Shown: piece after piece, positions 13,374-23,953 of the stretch | Numbering within the stretch: position 1 is the first letter of the stretch | Layout: each line of letters begins with the position of its first letter | NCBI GenBank assembly: GCA_002914845.1 | Contig: JXTC01000044.1 | Span: forward strand, 509,420 to 573,419 | DNA length: 64,000 bases | Source of the DNA: Trema orientale | Taxonomy: Eukaryota > Streptophyta > Magnoliopsida > Rosales > Cannabaceae | Reading direction: 5' to 3' | Made by a program: the position numbers and the translations under genes | Notes under the pieces: model-generated | What the model was told of the DNA's origin: nothing | What the model saw: the letters and a program-made list of their open reading frames with translations, nothing else | The model's database searches: none

Positions 13374-13895
13374 TGGGTTTATGGCACAAATGGTTCTGGA
13401 ACTATCCGACTTATGGCGATACTTATGGCGATATGGTCTGCAACGTTTCAATTGTGGTAATTAAGCTCTCAGACTTTCCAATTTAAAGCAATTTAGTCCA
13501 TGTATTCTCTAAATTGTCATAAACTGTTAAATTTATGACAAAAAACATACATGAGGAGTACGATGTAGCATCTGAAAGTGTACCTAAAGCGGAAATAAAC
13601 TGAACAAAAAGATTTGAAGAGAATGAAAGATGTATTATTTGTATTTTTTAGAGTTTTTGGAGTTACAAATTTAGAGAAATTTTTTTTGTAATTGTTCGTC
13701 TTTACTTTCAAATACTACACGTACTCCTCACATGAGTTTTTGATCAAAAATTTAACAATAAATTGCAATCTAGACAATCTAATGATCAAATTACTTCAAA
13801 TCAAAAAATTCAGGAGCTTAATTGTCATAATTAAAAATTTGAGGACCAAATTATCATAATTTGGATAGTTCAAGGACCATTTGTGCCATTAACCC
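13374..13895. mobile_element. Mutator-type MITE with 9-bp target duplication TACCAAAAT
   Basis: The ends are inverted repeats (left GGGTTTATGGCACAAATGGT, right end the complement, reading ATTTGTGCCATTAACCC). The similarity runs inward for roughly 150-200 bp, for example the paired CATGAGGAGTACG and CGTACTCCTCACATG segments. The element is flanked by identical TACCAAAAT at 13365-13373 and 13896-13904. A 9-bp duplication is the hallmark of the Mutator superfamily. No coding capacity is seen; the minus frame at 13517-13711 is low complexity. This is a 522-bp non-autonomous element. Confidence 0.82.
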
Positions 13896-13904
13896 TACCA
13901 AAAT

Positions 13905-14571
13905 GTGTTATACATCACATGGAGTCTTTGCATGATATGCTTTTAAATTTTCTAAAGCTACTTTTTAAGTTATTTATCTCTTTCTTAGTAAGACCTATTC
14001 TAAACTAGGGTGCCTTTGTTGACTCAAGTGAGCTTTTCTTAGACTCAACCGTCAGAAAGTTGTTGTCCAACTTGGCCAAGTTGGTAGTTATTGCTACTGC
14101 AACCATTATAGATTCTTTTCATTTCAGATAGTGCTAACCGATCATAGAAGACCTAATAAGTTAATATATGGTGAATTGAGATTAGAATATAATTAACACT
14201 CTACTTTTTTTTTTAAAAAAAAATCTTGTTAATAATGAATTTTTTTTTTTTTGAAAGAGTTAATAATGAATATTTTAGTACTGTCAATTTATCATAGAAT
14301 TTTTAATGATTTGCTTTGAATTTGATTCAGGTACATTATTCCAATATGATATATCAAATAACACTTGCTAATCAAAATACTAAACCAAGAGCTATTCAAA
14401 GTTTTGCAAAATCAAACCTAAAATAATAATTTCTCAAATGATTTATTGCTTTCTGCTATGCTTTTGAACTGGCCTCATAAAATTTGGCAGTTTCTAGCAA
14501 GTTAAAGTCATAGTTGAGGACAGGTATTTAAATATATTTTAAGTGTGTGTGTGTTTTTTTTTTTTTTTTGA
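13905..14571. other. AT-rich spacer, nothing recognised
   Basis: No open frame with family resemblance and no clear repeat ends. Confidence 0.5.
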
Positions 14572-14725
14572 GTAATATTAGAGACACACAAATATATACA
14601 TAAAATATACACACAATGATAGATGTGTCATTAATTTTAATTACTTATAATTTTTGAAATAGGATGGCTCAAAACACATGTCATATTATTGTGTGTATAT
14701 ATTATGTATTTCCCTCTAAAATCGT
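14572..14725. mobile_element. Short palindromic MITE-like element
   Basis: The left half (TATTAGAGACACACAAATAT... ATACACACAATGATA) is nearly the reverse complement of the right half (ATTATTGTGTGTATATATTA ... CCTCTAAAAT). The whole could fold as a hairpin of about 150 bp. No target duplication was resolved, so the superfamily is unknown. Confidence 0.5.
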
Positions 14726-15157
14726 GAAATATTGTATGAACATATCGGGTACACTGTACTAGCCTACCGAAAGTTTTTTTATTTATTTTAATTAATTCGA
14801 TCGGGTATGTCTAATATTAAAGTGGACTGATGAGTTCATAAAATTAATAACGTTAAACTGAACATTGCTAAATTTTGAAAAGTGAAAGTGAATAATTTGA
14901 AGTATTTTTCCGCATACATTTTTCAATTTTTTTAAAAGCATTTTAGATGTGGTATTATGCTATTTATATATCTTGACAAACTACCTTAAAATTTCTTGAA
15001 TGATAATACTTTTTTTTTAATTCATGTTATTTTTTACTCGACTGGTTATCTACCTAATTTAGCTAGACAGTAAAGTATCTTGCCTCTGACCTGAAAGAGA
15101 TTGAGAAAGAGATTAGTGAGAATTGACTAATTAGTATATAGAGACATGAGCTAGAAA

Positions 15158-15233
15158 GACATAACTTTCTCATGCATTATATTTCTGATAAGAGTGACAT
15201 AACTTTCTCATGCATTATATTTCTGATAAGAGT
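15158..15233. repeat. Perfect 38-bp tandem duplication
   Basis: The unit beginning GACATAACTTTCTCATGCAT occurs twice back to back (15158-15195 and 15196-15233) without differences, so the duplication is recent. Confidence 0.9.
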
Positions 15234-15487
15234 GTGAAATGCAACCCTTTTCTTTTTTTTTTTTGTTGACACTTTTATTGATCACTGTTTAATACATGGA
15301 TTTTACTATACCATTTATCATTTTAATGATGTAATAAATTATAGTAGAATTCATGTATTGTCATATAATGAGACTGATAGATTGTAAAATTAAAATTATT
15401 GCAAAATTAAAATTATAAAATTAAGAGTGAAAAAAAGAATAGAGTTAACATTGTCAGCTGACAAAAGTTTGAAAAAAGAGAAACTTA

Positions 15488-15650
15488 CTTGTTTAGTGTT
15501 TTTGATCGAATAAAGGTTATGTGGTGGATCCCACAGGATGAAATATTCCAAATAGCAATAAATAAAAAAATAAATAAAACTTTTTGTAGAAAAGATGCAA
15601 GATACATATGGGGTCACAAAGTAAAAAGAAATTCATCAGATTCATAAGAT
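15488..15650. repeat. Diverged copy of the B3-gene upstream segment
   Basis: It matches 22211-22360, upstream of the B3 gene, at several anchors in the same order: GTGGATCCCACA(A/G)GATGAAA, TCCAAATAGCA, GGGxCACAAAG and AAAAAGAAAT. A second pair in the same order is 17134-17222 and 24196-24283 (CACATGCGCAT, TTCCAAGATGTTTGGTGGGA, TATTAAACAATTACT). These look like remains of an old local duplication of about 2 kb. No second B3 coding region was found beside this copy. Confidence 0.6.
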
Positions 15651-15900
15651 GTACCAGCATGGCAGCATGATAACATCCTCTCTAGCCCCTTGATCACACT
15701 AGGTGTTAAACAGAACAATCCAAATATTACAACACGTACGCTATACAATCCCAAAATGCGACTAATATTATACTATACGTAATAGTGTTCTAGTTAAAAA
15801 TTAAAACCAATAGTACTGCTTATGGTATATACGTGGCATTTACAACAATATTAATCATCATTAATATTTTCTCTAACAAAAATAATAAAAATATATATTA

Positions 15901-16942
15901 AAACTTAGGCTTTTTAATTCAAAAACTTCCTGAACTTAATACAAATTAGTAAAATTAACTAGAACTGAATTTTTTAGAGCAAAACCCCATGAAATCCCTT
16001 AATAATGGTTATGTTAGAAAAGAAATGTTTTTTTTTTATTTTTTTTACAGTTAAGTCCTATTTTTTTATTTGTGACTTTTAGATTTTCATTCTTAGATTT
16101 TTATTTCATGTTAATCCTTTTTATTCTTTTCTGTCTAATACTATTGTGAATTAGCACTTGCCTAAAATGTGCTCATCTCAGTAGGGGTAAAATTGAAAAC
16201 AAATAGAGATTATTATTTTTTTAAAAAAAAAGAATTGAGTTATTGTTTTTGTTCAAGACGAATGTAAGAAATTGAAAAATTTTATATGGTTCTAATATGA
16301 ATCTACTTTGGTCGAAGTATTAATATATCTAGAAGAAAGGTATATGAACCCATGAATATATTACCAAATTTTATGGGACATATATTGCCAATTTTATGTT
16401 TTGTCATTCTAATTTTATAGGACATATATTGTAATTTTATGGGACATATATTGCCAAATTTTATATGGTTCTAATATGGATCTACTTTAATCCAAGTATT
16501 CATATACTTATCTTCTAGATATATGAATACTTGGACCAAAGTAAATCTATACTAAAACTATATAAAAATTTTCTAATTTCATCCCTCCATCTTAAACGAA
16601 AATGATAACCCCCATCTTTTTTTTAAAAATAATAATAATAATAATTTCCTTTTATTTCTAATTTTATCCCTGAGATGAGCACGCTTTGGACAAGTACTGA
16701 TTAATGTTTGGACAGAAAAGATTAAAAGAAATTAACGTGAAACAAAAATATAAGAATGGGGACATAAAAGCTACAAATAAAAGAATAGAGACTTAAACGT
16801 AAAAAAATTAACAGAAATACTTTTTTATTAAAACTAACATTAAAGAATTTCAGTGCATTTTGCTCTATAAAATTAAATTTATAATTAATTTTACTAAATT
16901 GTTCCAAATCATGGATTTTTTTGCATTAAAAAGCCTAAAATT
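15901..16942. mobile_element. Non-autonomous element with about 430-bp terminal inverted repeats
   Basis: The left arm (about 15901-16335, starting AAACTTAGGCTTTTTAATTC) and right arm (about 16515-16942, ending GAATT/GCATTAAAAAGCCTAA) are diverged reverse complements. They share, for example, the GTGCTCATCTCA block and the CTACTTTGGTC(G/C)AAGTATT block. The middle 180 bp carries short repeats of GGGACATATATTGCCA. No transposase is visible. I could not settle the target duplication in the AT-rich flanks, so the class (Mutator or hAT) stays open. Confidence 0.65.
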
Positions 16943-17826
16943 TAAATTAACAGACAATTCTTTAAGATGTTAAACATTTGCTGTCATTTTCCTGCCCGAA
17001 AAGATACTTCTAGTTATGCTGTAATCATCTTTATGTTTCTTTCTTTTCTTTTCTTTTTTTTCTTTTTTTTTCTTTTGTCTTTTTGTTTTCTTTGTTCTCT
17101 GATCCGGTATCAAGTCTTTGATACGATGATTCTTTCTCAAATTTCGTCAAGAAATCACATGCGCATTCCAAGATGTTTGGTGGGACCTATTAAACAATTA
17201 CTAGTTATATATATTTGTTACCAAGAGGTACGTCTTTCTTAGCCAATATTATTATTTTGTTTAATAAAGTAGTTACTACGGATACAAACAAGTTCGCAAG
17301 TTATAATCATAAAGTAGAATGCAACAATTATATATCTGATAGGCCAGCACAAATGAGAGAGTGAGAGTGCAATATATTTTCAAATGTTTGAATGTGATGA
17401 CCATTGACCCACTACTCCTAGAAACACAGAGTACAATTACAATATAAAAGATCACGAAGTACCTCAAAAAAAAAAAAAAAATCACGAAGAATATATTAAT
17501 TACTCATAAAAGTTTAGCCAATATTGCTTTTTTATATTAATTGAATGTAGACATAACAGGAATATATATGGTCCCGCAAAGGCCTACTGATATGACAACA
17601 ATGGATATTGTCATACAAATAATTTAGTATCACATGACTAAGAATTGAGACCAATCAATCATCAAAAGCACAACATTGCAAAATACTAATTCATAATATC
17701 AGCCGACAAAAAATAAGAAAATAATTTATGTGCAAGCCAAACCAGGCATAAATGCACAATCGACTTTTCAAACTGACATTCTAACAATAGTACAAAAAAA
17801 CAGAAAAGAATTGGTGATGCTTTTAT
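16943..17826. other. Spacer with old duplicated blocks
   Basis: 17134-17222 resembles 24196-24283, and 17630-17720 resembles 27160-27250 (shared GACCAATCAATC, ACATT and AATATCA(A/G)CCGACAAA). No gene was recognised. Confidence 0.45.
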
Positions 17827-18250
17827 ATATATATAGACTTCTGTGCGTCATTGGTCCCTGATCTTTGGGTCTTTTGGCATATTAGTCTCCGAACTTTAGT
17901 TTTTGGCATATTAGCCCCCAAACTTATAATTTATGTGCAACAATAGTCCTCCAACCAAATTCTGTTAGTTTCTCAGTTAGAATGGTATGTGATAAGTACA
18001 TGACTCATTTTAGAATATTAAAAAAATTAATATTTTTAATTTAAAATAAAATAAAAAACAAATATTATTAAAAAGTAAATAATAAAATGAGCAAAAGGAT
18101 TCTCTTTCCCTTCTCAATCTTGCACTTCGTCTCTTCTCGCTCTCCTCTCATGCTCTACTATCTTCAGTCTTCAAAATGGCAGTCATGCCCTATCTGATTT
18201 GGAATCTTGGGTTGTACTGAGAGAGCCAAGAAACTCAAGTTTCATTACAG

Positions 18251-18375
18251 TTGAAAAACGTCGAGCTCTATGTCGTCACTAGCTATTCAATTGATAAAGC
18301 CCAGGACTTCATCTCATCTAACAGTTTCTCTCTCCGCAACGAGATCTATGGCTCCTACGAGTTCCTTGATTTAGG
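18251..18375 (+). pseudogene. Captured exon-like fragment of unidentified gene
   Basis: Open frame of about 40 codons (KNVELYVVTSYSIDKAQDF then ISSNSFSLRNEIYGSYEFLD). It is preceded by TTTCATTACAG, a good acceptor, and followed by TTAG/GTTTAAT, a possible donor. Composition and splice-like edges indicate a host exon copied into the surrounding Pack-MULE. I do not recognise the parent gene. An upstream ATGGCAGTCATGCCC near 18175 may belong to another captured piece. Confidence 0.45.
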
Positions 18376-18429
18376 TTTAATATGTGTTTTATTTTCATTG
18401 AAAGTACTGGGTATACTTTCAATACCAAT

Positions 18430-18655
18430 TTAGTTACTGGTTACAGATTTCTAGTTACTACAACCAATTTTAAGTTACTAGTTACCAATTTTGTTACTAG
18501 TTAATAGTAACCGATTAAGTTATTAGTAGTAAATTTGATTACTAGTTACCTATTTAGTTATTAGCTTCTAGATAATCTGGTTATTGGTTACTAATAACTA
18601 ATTTATTTATTAGTTACTAGTTACTTGCTACTAGTAAGTTACCAAATATACTCCT
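18430..18655. repeat. Degenerate TTACTAGTTAC array
   Basis: About fifteen imperfect repeats of TTACTAGTTA(C/T)(C/T)AATTT-like units, diverged by point changes, inside the Pack-MULE directly after the captured exon. Confidence 0.75.
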
Positions 18656-19094
18656 AAAAGGGTGAAAACTCATATCTGGTAGCACATGGTGATCTTTTTG
18701 CACTTCTTATCACTTAGATAAACTACATATTGCTTAGACCATGTTCAATCATGTAAACCCATAGATCCAAAAAAAATAAGTTACGACTAAAAAAAAAAGT
18801 AATTGGATTACATCCTTAACTATAAAAGAATACTTTTCATATTCAAAACTAAGAAATTGACAAGAACATAGTGTAATTTCAACATAAATGCAACCCAAAT
18901 GAATATTGTACTAAAACAATGCTGAAACTTAAAATTATTCAAATACAAATATATAATACATACAATATGATGCACCAAATACTGCTACAACTAGTAATCA
19001 GTTCTCATAAAATAAATATATATAGCTTTATATTCAATTTAGTAACTTAACAGATATAAACTTGAAAATAATTCTTCCCACATTGCCAAAACTT

Positions 19095-19350
19095 TCATAT
19101 GGGCTCCAAGTCTATAATAGAGGCACTTACTGAAGAAGAACATCCATGTTTAGTACCATAGCAGTTTGCCTCTTTATTATTTTTATTTTCAAATGAATAT
19201 GCCACTTGCTTTGGAACAGATAAACGGCTTATAGGCATACTTTGGTTAGTGAAAATGATATGAACAATATGTAATATGGTTGGCCTTTTCCCTGCATTCT
19301 CTTGCACGTAGAGCAAACCAACATTAATCAAGCTTTTATTGATCTGGGTC
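19095..19350 (-). pseudogene. C-terminal fragment of a lectin-type receptor-like kinase
   Basis: The minus-strand frame reads INVGLLYVQENAGKRPT, then SVPKQVAYSFENKNNKEANC, YGTKHGCSSS and a terminal SIIDLEPI. The end of S-domain/G-type lectin receptor kinases typically reads xHVGLLCVQENAxxRPTM..V..ML, then a proline-lysine-glutamine PKQPAF block and an acidic SxxxxExR tail. Only kinase subdomain XI and the tail are present, and the fragment lies inside the Pack-MULE. It is therefore a transposon-captured piece, not a gene. Confidence 0.72.
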
Positions 19351-19711
19351 ATGGGTTTGTCTTCATTAGTTTTGTATTGGGTTTCTTTATTTTCTTTATG
19401 AAAATAGAGGAAATGAAGAAGGATAGTCATAGAGGGAGAAAGGAAAGATATTTTTCTTTTCTTTCTATTTTTTATCTTATTTTATCTTGAATTGAAATTT
19501 GGGGAAAAAACAAATTAATGTTTTAAAATGAGTCATGTGCTTATCACGTAACATTTTAACAGAGAAACTAACAGAGTTTAGTTGGAGGACTATTGCTGCA
19601 CATAAATTATAAGTTTGGGGACTAATATGCCAAAAACTAAAGTTCTGGGACCAATATGCCAAAAGACCCAAAGATTAGGGACTATAATGACACAAATAAG
19701 CCATATATATA

Positions 19712-20700
19712 TGCCTGTATAATATTTAATCTTTAAATACCCCCTCAAAAAGAAATATTTAATCTTTAATAATAGTGACATATGTTAATTAATCCATAAA
19801 ATCTAGCTGACAATACAATATTGTTCTTTTGGTGTGACAATATAACATTACTGTTTATGCTAAAAATTTATGTGATAGCTAGATTAGGAGAAAATCAACT
19901 GTCATTTAACAAGTCAATATATATATATATATATATCAAAATAGAAAATAACGATTTACTTTATATTTAATTAATATGATCTCCGTATAATACTATAAGT
20001 CGTGATATTTAGAAACGCAATTTATATTTAAGTTATTTGAATAGATATAATAGTAAATTAATAGTTAAGTTATTTGAAGGAATAGAATTTCGTACAAGGG
20101 TACAAAACTCAAGACTTATAATGATCAATTGGTTGCGTTGTGCCTTTTTCTTTCTCAACTTTCATGTATAGTTCTGCAAAAAACAGACGATATCTATTTC
20201 GTACAATCTAAATTAAAGATGATTCTCTTACGTCTGTAAAAGTCAAGATGTATAAATTAAAGATTTAAGATAAAGGAACCTTCGAGAAAACTTCGGGTTG
20301 TCGGAGACAGCTTAGACTATTAATTATTTTAAAAAAAAAAAGCCTTAGTAGAACACATATCCTTGTCCATGTTTATTTTAGAATTTTTCTTTATGCTTAC
20401 TTTTCTTTTTTGGAAGACCTTTCTGCATATTTTTAACGTTTAGGTACTCATGATATTGGACTAAAAAATCGTCAATTACTAACTCCTTTTTGCATTCATT
20501 GAGGTTGTTACCTAATAAATTGAATTCGCCTGCATATGCATGATGATCATGTGAAAACCTACAAATTTATTTTCTAATCGGCGCTCTTTAAGTCAAGTAG
20601 AGTACGTATTATAAAGAGACCAACAAAGATAATTAATTAGTTCAATCTTCTAATATTGAGAGTACGTTAGGCTCTTTTTTAATTGTTAACTATTTATGTG

Positions 20701-20739
<39 letters not shown>

Positions 20740-21609
20740 CGGTGTGTCTCAGAAAACTAAGATGATCGACAGTTCCAACATTGCATTATATATATAATTC
20801 ACAGAGAATAGGAAATTATATGATGTCAAGAAACTAACATTGCATTATATTGTATGCTCTCAGAAAACTAATATTGCATTATACAAACACAACCACGTAA
20901 GAATAGGAACTCATGAAATGGCTTTAAGGAAAATTATGCCCCCGAATTAATTGAAGGGACTCTTAGGATCCGATCTCATCATCGACACTCGAGAAATTAT
21001 ATGCGGACTGCATATAGATTTTATTCATACTTATGCATAATGTCTATATATTTATGTACTGTTAATCGATCAAATTCATAATCTCCTTTGTCTATATATT
21101 TACGTATTAATGAATCAATAGGTTCGACCATTCAAGAAGGAGGGGAAAAAAAAAAAAAAGAAACGAAGAAGAAGAAGAAGAAGAATGAATAGGTTCGAAT
21201 CAAACACCTAATTAATTAATTAACAAACTAAATTGTGGTTTACTAATATTTCAGCCATGAACATAAAAAATTTGTCCTTTTCTAACAGTAAAGGATATGT
21301 TATTTTGTAAGTACGTACTTGCTTAAACGATCTATATATTCAGATAATTTATTGGAGATCGAATTGTACCTTAATTTGACTAAGCACAAATAGTACTGAT
21401 CTTTGACTAAACACATAAATAGACTCGGAAGCCAACTTGATCGTCTAAATTTGTAAAGAAAACTGAGAAGCTTCATTCTATACGTATTGTGTTCTAACAT
21501 TGACATATTTAAAAACGTTGTTAACATTAGAATTAATATTCTGAAGTACAACAAAGCTCATGAGTAGTGACAAATATATATTAATTTGATGTATAGCTGA
21601 AAAATAATA
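19712..21609. other. AT-rich spacer, no gene seen
   Basis: Contains a TA/TG microsatellite (20699-20739) and a short GAA run near 21165-21183. No domain-bearing frames. Confidence 0.5.
20699..20739. repeat. (TA)n(TG)n microsatellite
   Basis: About ten TA units passing into about nine TG units. Confidence 0.9.
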
Positions 21610-21981
21610 TTACACAAGACGAGTCCAATCATAAGAGCCTTTGCTATTTTCTCTTCTCTTCACTTCTATTCTGAACATTCTATCATTGCCTCCCTCCTTA
21701 TAAATGGTGAGACAATCGCCGCTTTTGAGTTTCCTGTCCCTAACGAACTGCAGCCAACCGGCCGAAACAACGAGCTTGTATCGGTCCGGTCCGGTTCGGA
21801 TATTGGACAACCGGAACGTCCATGTTAGGCCGTTCTGGTTCCGGACCATGAAATCTACTGCGCCGCCGCCGCCGCCGCCACTGCCTTGGCCTTGAGCAGG
21901 AAAAAGGTTCCTGAAGAAGTCGTTTGGAACCATCAGTTTGGTCTCCAAGTCAGTTAGAGTAAGGGATTTTGTGAACACCAT
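21610..21981 (-). CDS. Small single-domain B3 transcription-factor-like protein
   Basis: An intronless frame of 123 residues. Apart from a glycine run (residues about 33-40, encoded by a GGC-type repeat) the whole protein is one B3 DNA-binding domain. It runs LTLTDLETKLMVPNDFF (first strand/helix), VDFMVRNQNGLTWTFRLS, then YKLVVSAGWLQFVRDRKLKS, GDCLTIYKE and FRIEVKRR. This order (VP..FF, W.F, GW..FV....L..GD) is characteristic of plant B3 proteins, which bind DNA in the nucleus. There is no AUX/IAA, AP2 or second B3 domain, so it resembles the short B3-only proteins of the REM/DUF313-like type. A TATA box lies 83-94 bp upstream of the ATG, which supports this start. Its target is unknown. The Gly insert lies in a loop and may be tolerated. 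Confidence 0.85.
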   Translation of the reverse strand: MVFTKSLTLTDLETKLMVPNDFFRNLFPAQGQGSGGGGGGAVDFMVRNQNGLTWTFRLSNIRTGPDRYKLVVSAGWLQFVRDRKLKSGDCLTIYKEGGNDRMFRIEVKRRENSKGSYDWTRLV

Positions 21982-22063
21982 TTTTAGCGAGTAGTAAGTA
22001 GAGTTTGCTATGGTGAAGGTTTATGTGTTTGGTGAGGATCTGGATGAAGTGTTATATATATGT

Positions 22064-22075
22064 CTATTTATATAG
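22064..22075 (-). promoter_or_regulatory. TATA box of the B3 gene
   Basis: The minus strand reads CTATATAAATAG, about 85 bp upstream of the B3 start codon. That gives an expected leader of about 50-60 bases. A second TA-rich stretch at 22051-22062 is an alternative. Confidence 0.6.
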
Positions 22076-22363
22076 AGACTGAGAAACAGAAAGTGAAAGT
22101 ATATACTGGTGTGATAGATACAGATAACTTATACTCGTGCATAATTTTTCTGACAAGAGATGAAGTTCGAAAAAAATAAAAATAAAAAGGGTACCATGTT
22201 CTTTATTCTTTAGTGTTTTTTTCTTTTCGGATAAGAATCTATTGGTGGATCCCACAAGATGAAAAAGTCCAAATAGCATCAAAAAGGTGATTTGTAGGAT
22301 CAAATTATATGTGGGCCACAAAGAAAAAGAAATGCAATAAGGTGGACCAGAAATATAATGACC

Positions 22364-22547
22364 GAATAATGTTATGGGGCACCAGTGGTGTCCAGCACCA
22401 TAATGATGTGTCAGTCTGTCACTGGTTAATCATAATTATAATTCAGGTGGAGCCCATGTGAGATCCAGTTTATTAATTAAATCATCCAGTGACAGACACA
22501 CATGTCACTGTGGTACCAGGCACTACTGGTGTCCTATAGCATTGCTC
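22364..22547. mobile_element. Mutator-type palindromic MITE, target duplication ATAATGACC
   Basis: 184 bp. Left end GAATAATGTTATGGGGCACC, right end (reverse complement) GAGCAATGCTATAGGACACC. The arms pair along nearly the full length, for example the GTGTCAGTCTGTCACTGG and CCAGTGACAGACAC segments. Perfect ATAATGACC lies at 22355-22363 and 22548-22556. It sits about 290 bp upstream of the B3 TATA box. Same family as 38993 and 45844. Confidence 0.9.
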
Positions 22548-22556
22548 ATAATGACC

Positions 22557-23920
22557 TCTATGTGTGAGTAAGCTGTCTAGTTTTTGTTGTGGTACTCATG
22601 CTAGGTTTGGTTTAGTTTTTTAATAAGCTAAAAATATTTTTTTGAATAATCTGTGGACGAAAAAATGTTCTGTAAAAATCTGAAAATCAGATTATTCAAT
22701 AATTTTTGACAAAGTTACAGTCAAAAACTAAAGCTGATCTAAGACAGCTTTGACTTTTAGATTATGCGAGAATCTACACTATTTTTTAATGAATAAAATA
22801 TAATGACTAAAATATCTTCACTTAAAAGCAAAAATGCTAAACATTTAATTGAGTTTATTTTCATATCAATTTTTTTTAAAAGTATTAATATATTTAAATC
22901 ATAATTGACTAAAATACTTTTCATATTGGTTATTTTGAAGTAGCCAAATTAATTCTTTATTGAAATTTTAAATTCAGATGAAAATAAAGTAAATTAAAAT
23001 AAATTTAATTGAGTAACTAATTTAATTGAGTTTATTTTCATATCAATTTTTTTAAAAAAATTATTAATATGTTTAGTATGTACAAAATATACATAATTGT
23101 AAAAAATATTAATAAAATCTTTCCATAAATATACATAATTGTATAATGATGTTTATTTTGGTCATTTCATATTTACATAACAATTCAGTTATATAGTTTA
23201 CCAAATACTTTAATCAGTTTTTTTAAGTCACAGCACTTTAAATTTATAGTTTATCAAATACTCAACTATTTTACGCTATAATACATTTTTCTTTCAGCAT
23301 AGCTAAAAGTGTTTTCTTTAAAATCTACAGTTCTACTAAATTGGCCCTCAACACTAATGCTGCTACAAAAGAGGGTACTTAATTTTTTTTTTTTTTTTTG
23401 GTAATGCAAAAAGAGAGCACTTAATTAATAACGTGATATGTGAGAAGTCCAATAAGATTATAACAAGAAATCAGAATATTGTTTTTATATCGGTTGCTGT
23501 ACTCAAGTCTTAGAGGAGTCAATATTTGGTTGTAGAACAAAATATACCGATGGTTAAATAAAGGAAAAAGTGAACTAATTAAATTTGTTACTGATTCATT
23601 TGTATTAGTACTTATGTGCAATATATATATGTATACAGATATATAATAGACGATTCTCTATCTAATAAATATTTCTTTTTTACTTATTTATAGATTTTTT
23701 TTATAATCCCGTTGAATCAATTATCTAACGATTATCATAATTTGAGTAGTTAAAAAAAATAAAAAATAATATGTATTATAAATTTTAATTGGATAAAATA
23801 ATATTATAGACAAATAAAAAAACTGATTGGTGCCCATAAATACTTATCCGCATGAAACAATAGAAGAATTAACATTGTTTTTTCTTTTCAAACTTCAGCA
23901 GAATGAAGGAAACTGAAATA

Positions 23921-23953
<33 letters not shown>

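Larger units (their letters stand above)
17836..19702. mobile_element. Pack-MULE-like element carrying host gene fragments
   Basis: Terminal inverted repeats of about 200 bp: left starts GACTTCTGTGCGTCATTGGT, right (reverse complement) GGCTTATTTGTGTCATTATA. Both continue with the shared ATCTTTGGGTCTTTTGGCAT. Both sides have ATATATATA directly outside (17827-17835, 19703-19711), a 9-bp duplication as expected for Mutator elements, though this AT repeat alone is weak proof. The interior lacks transposase but holds an exon-like piece (18251-18375, +), a degenerate TTACTAGTTA array (18430-18655) and the C-terminal part of a lectin-type receptor-like kinase (19095-19350, -). Gene pieces between Mutator-type ends define a Pack-MULE. 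Confidence 0.78.

Noticed and set aside
16967-17242. 91-codon hydrophobic frame
   Set aside because: Poly-Phe from T runs; part of a noncoding segment repeated at 24.2 kb in a different frame context.
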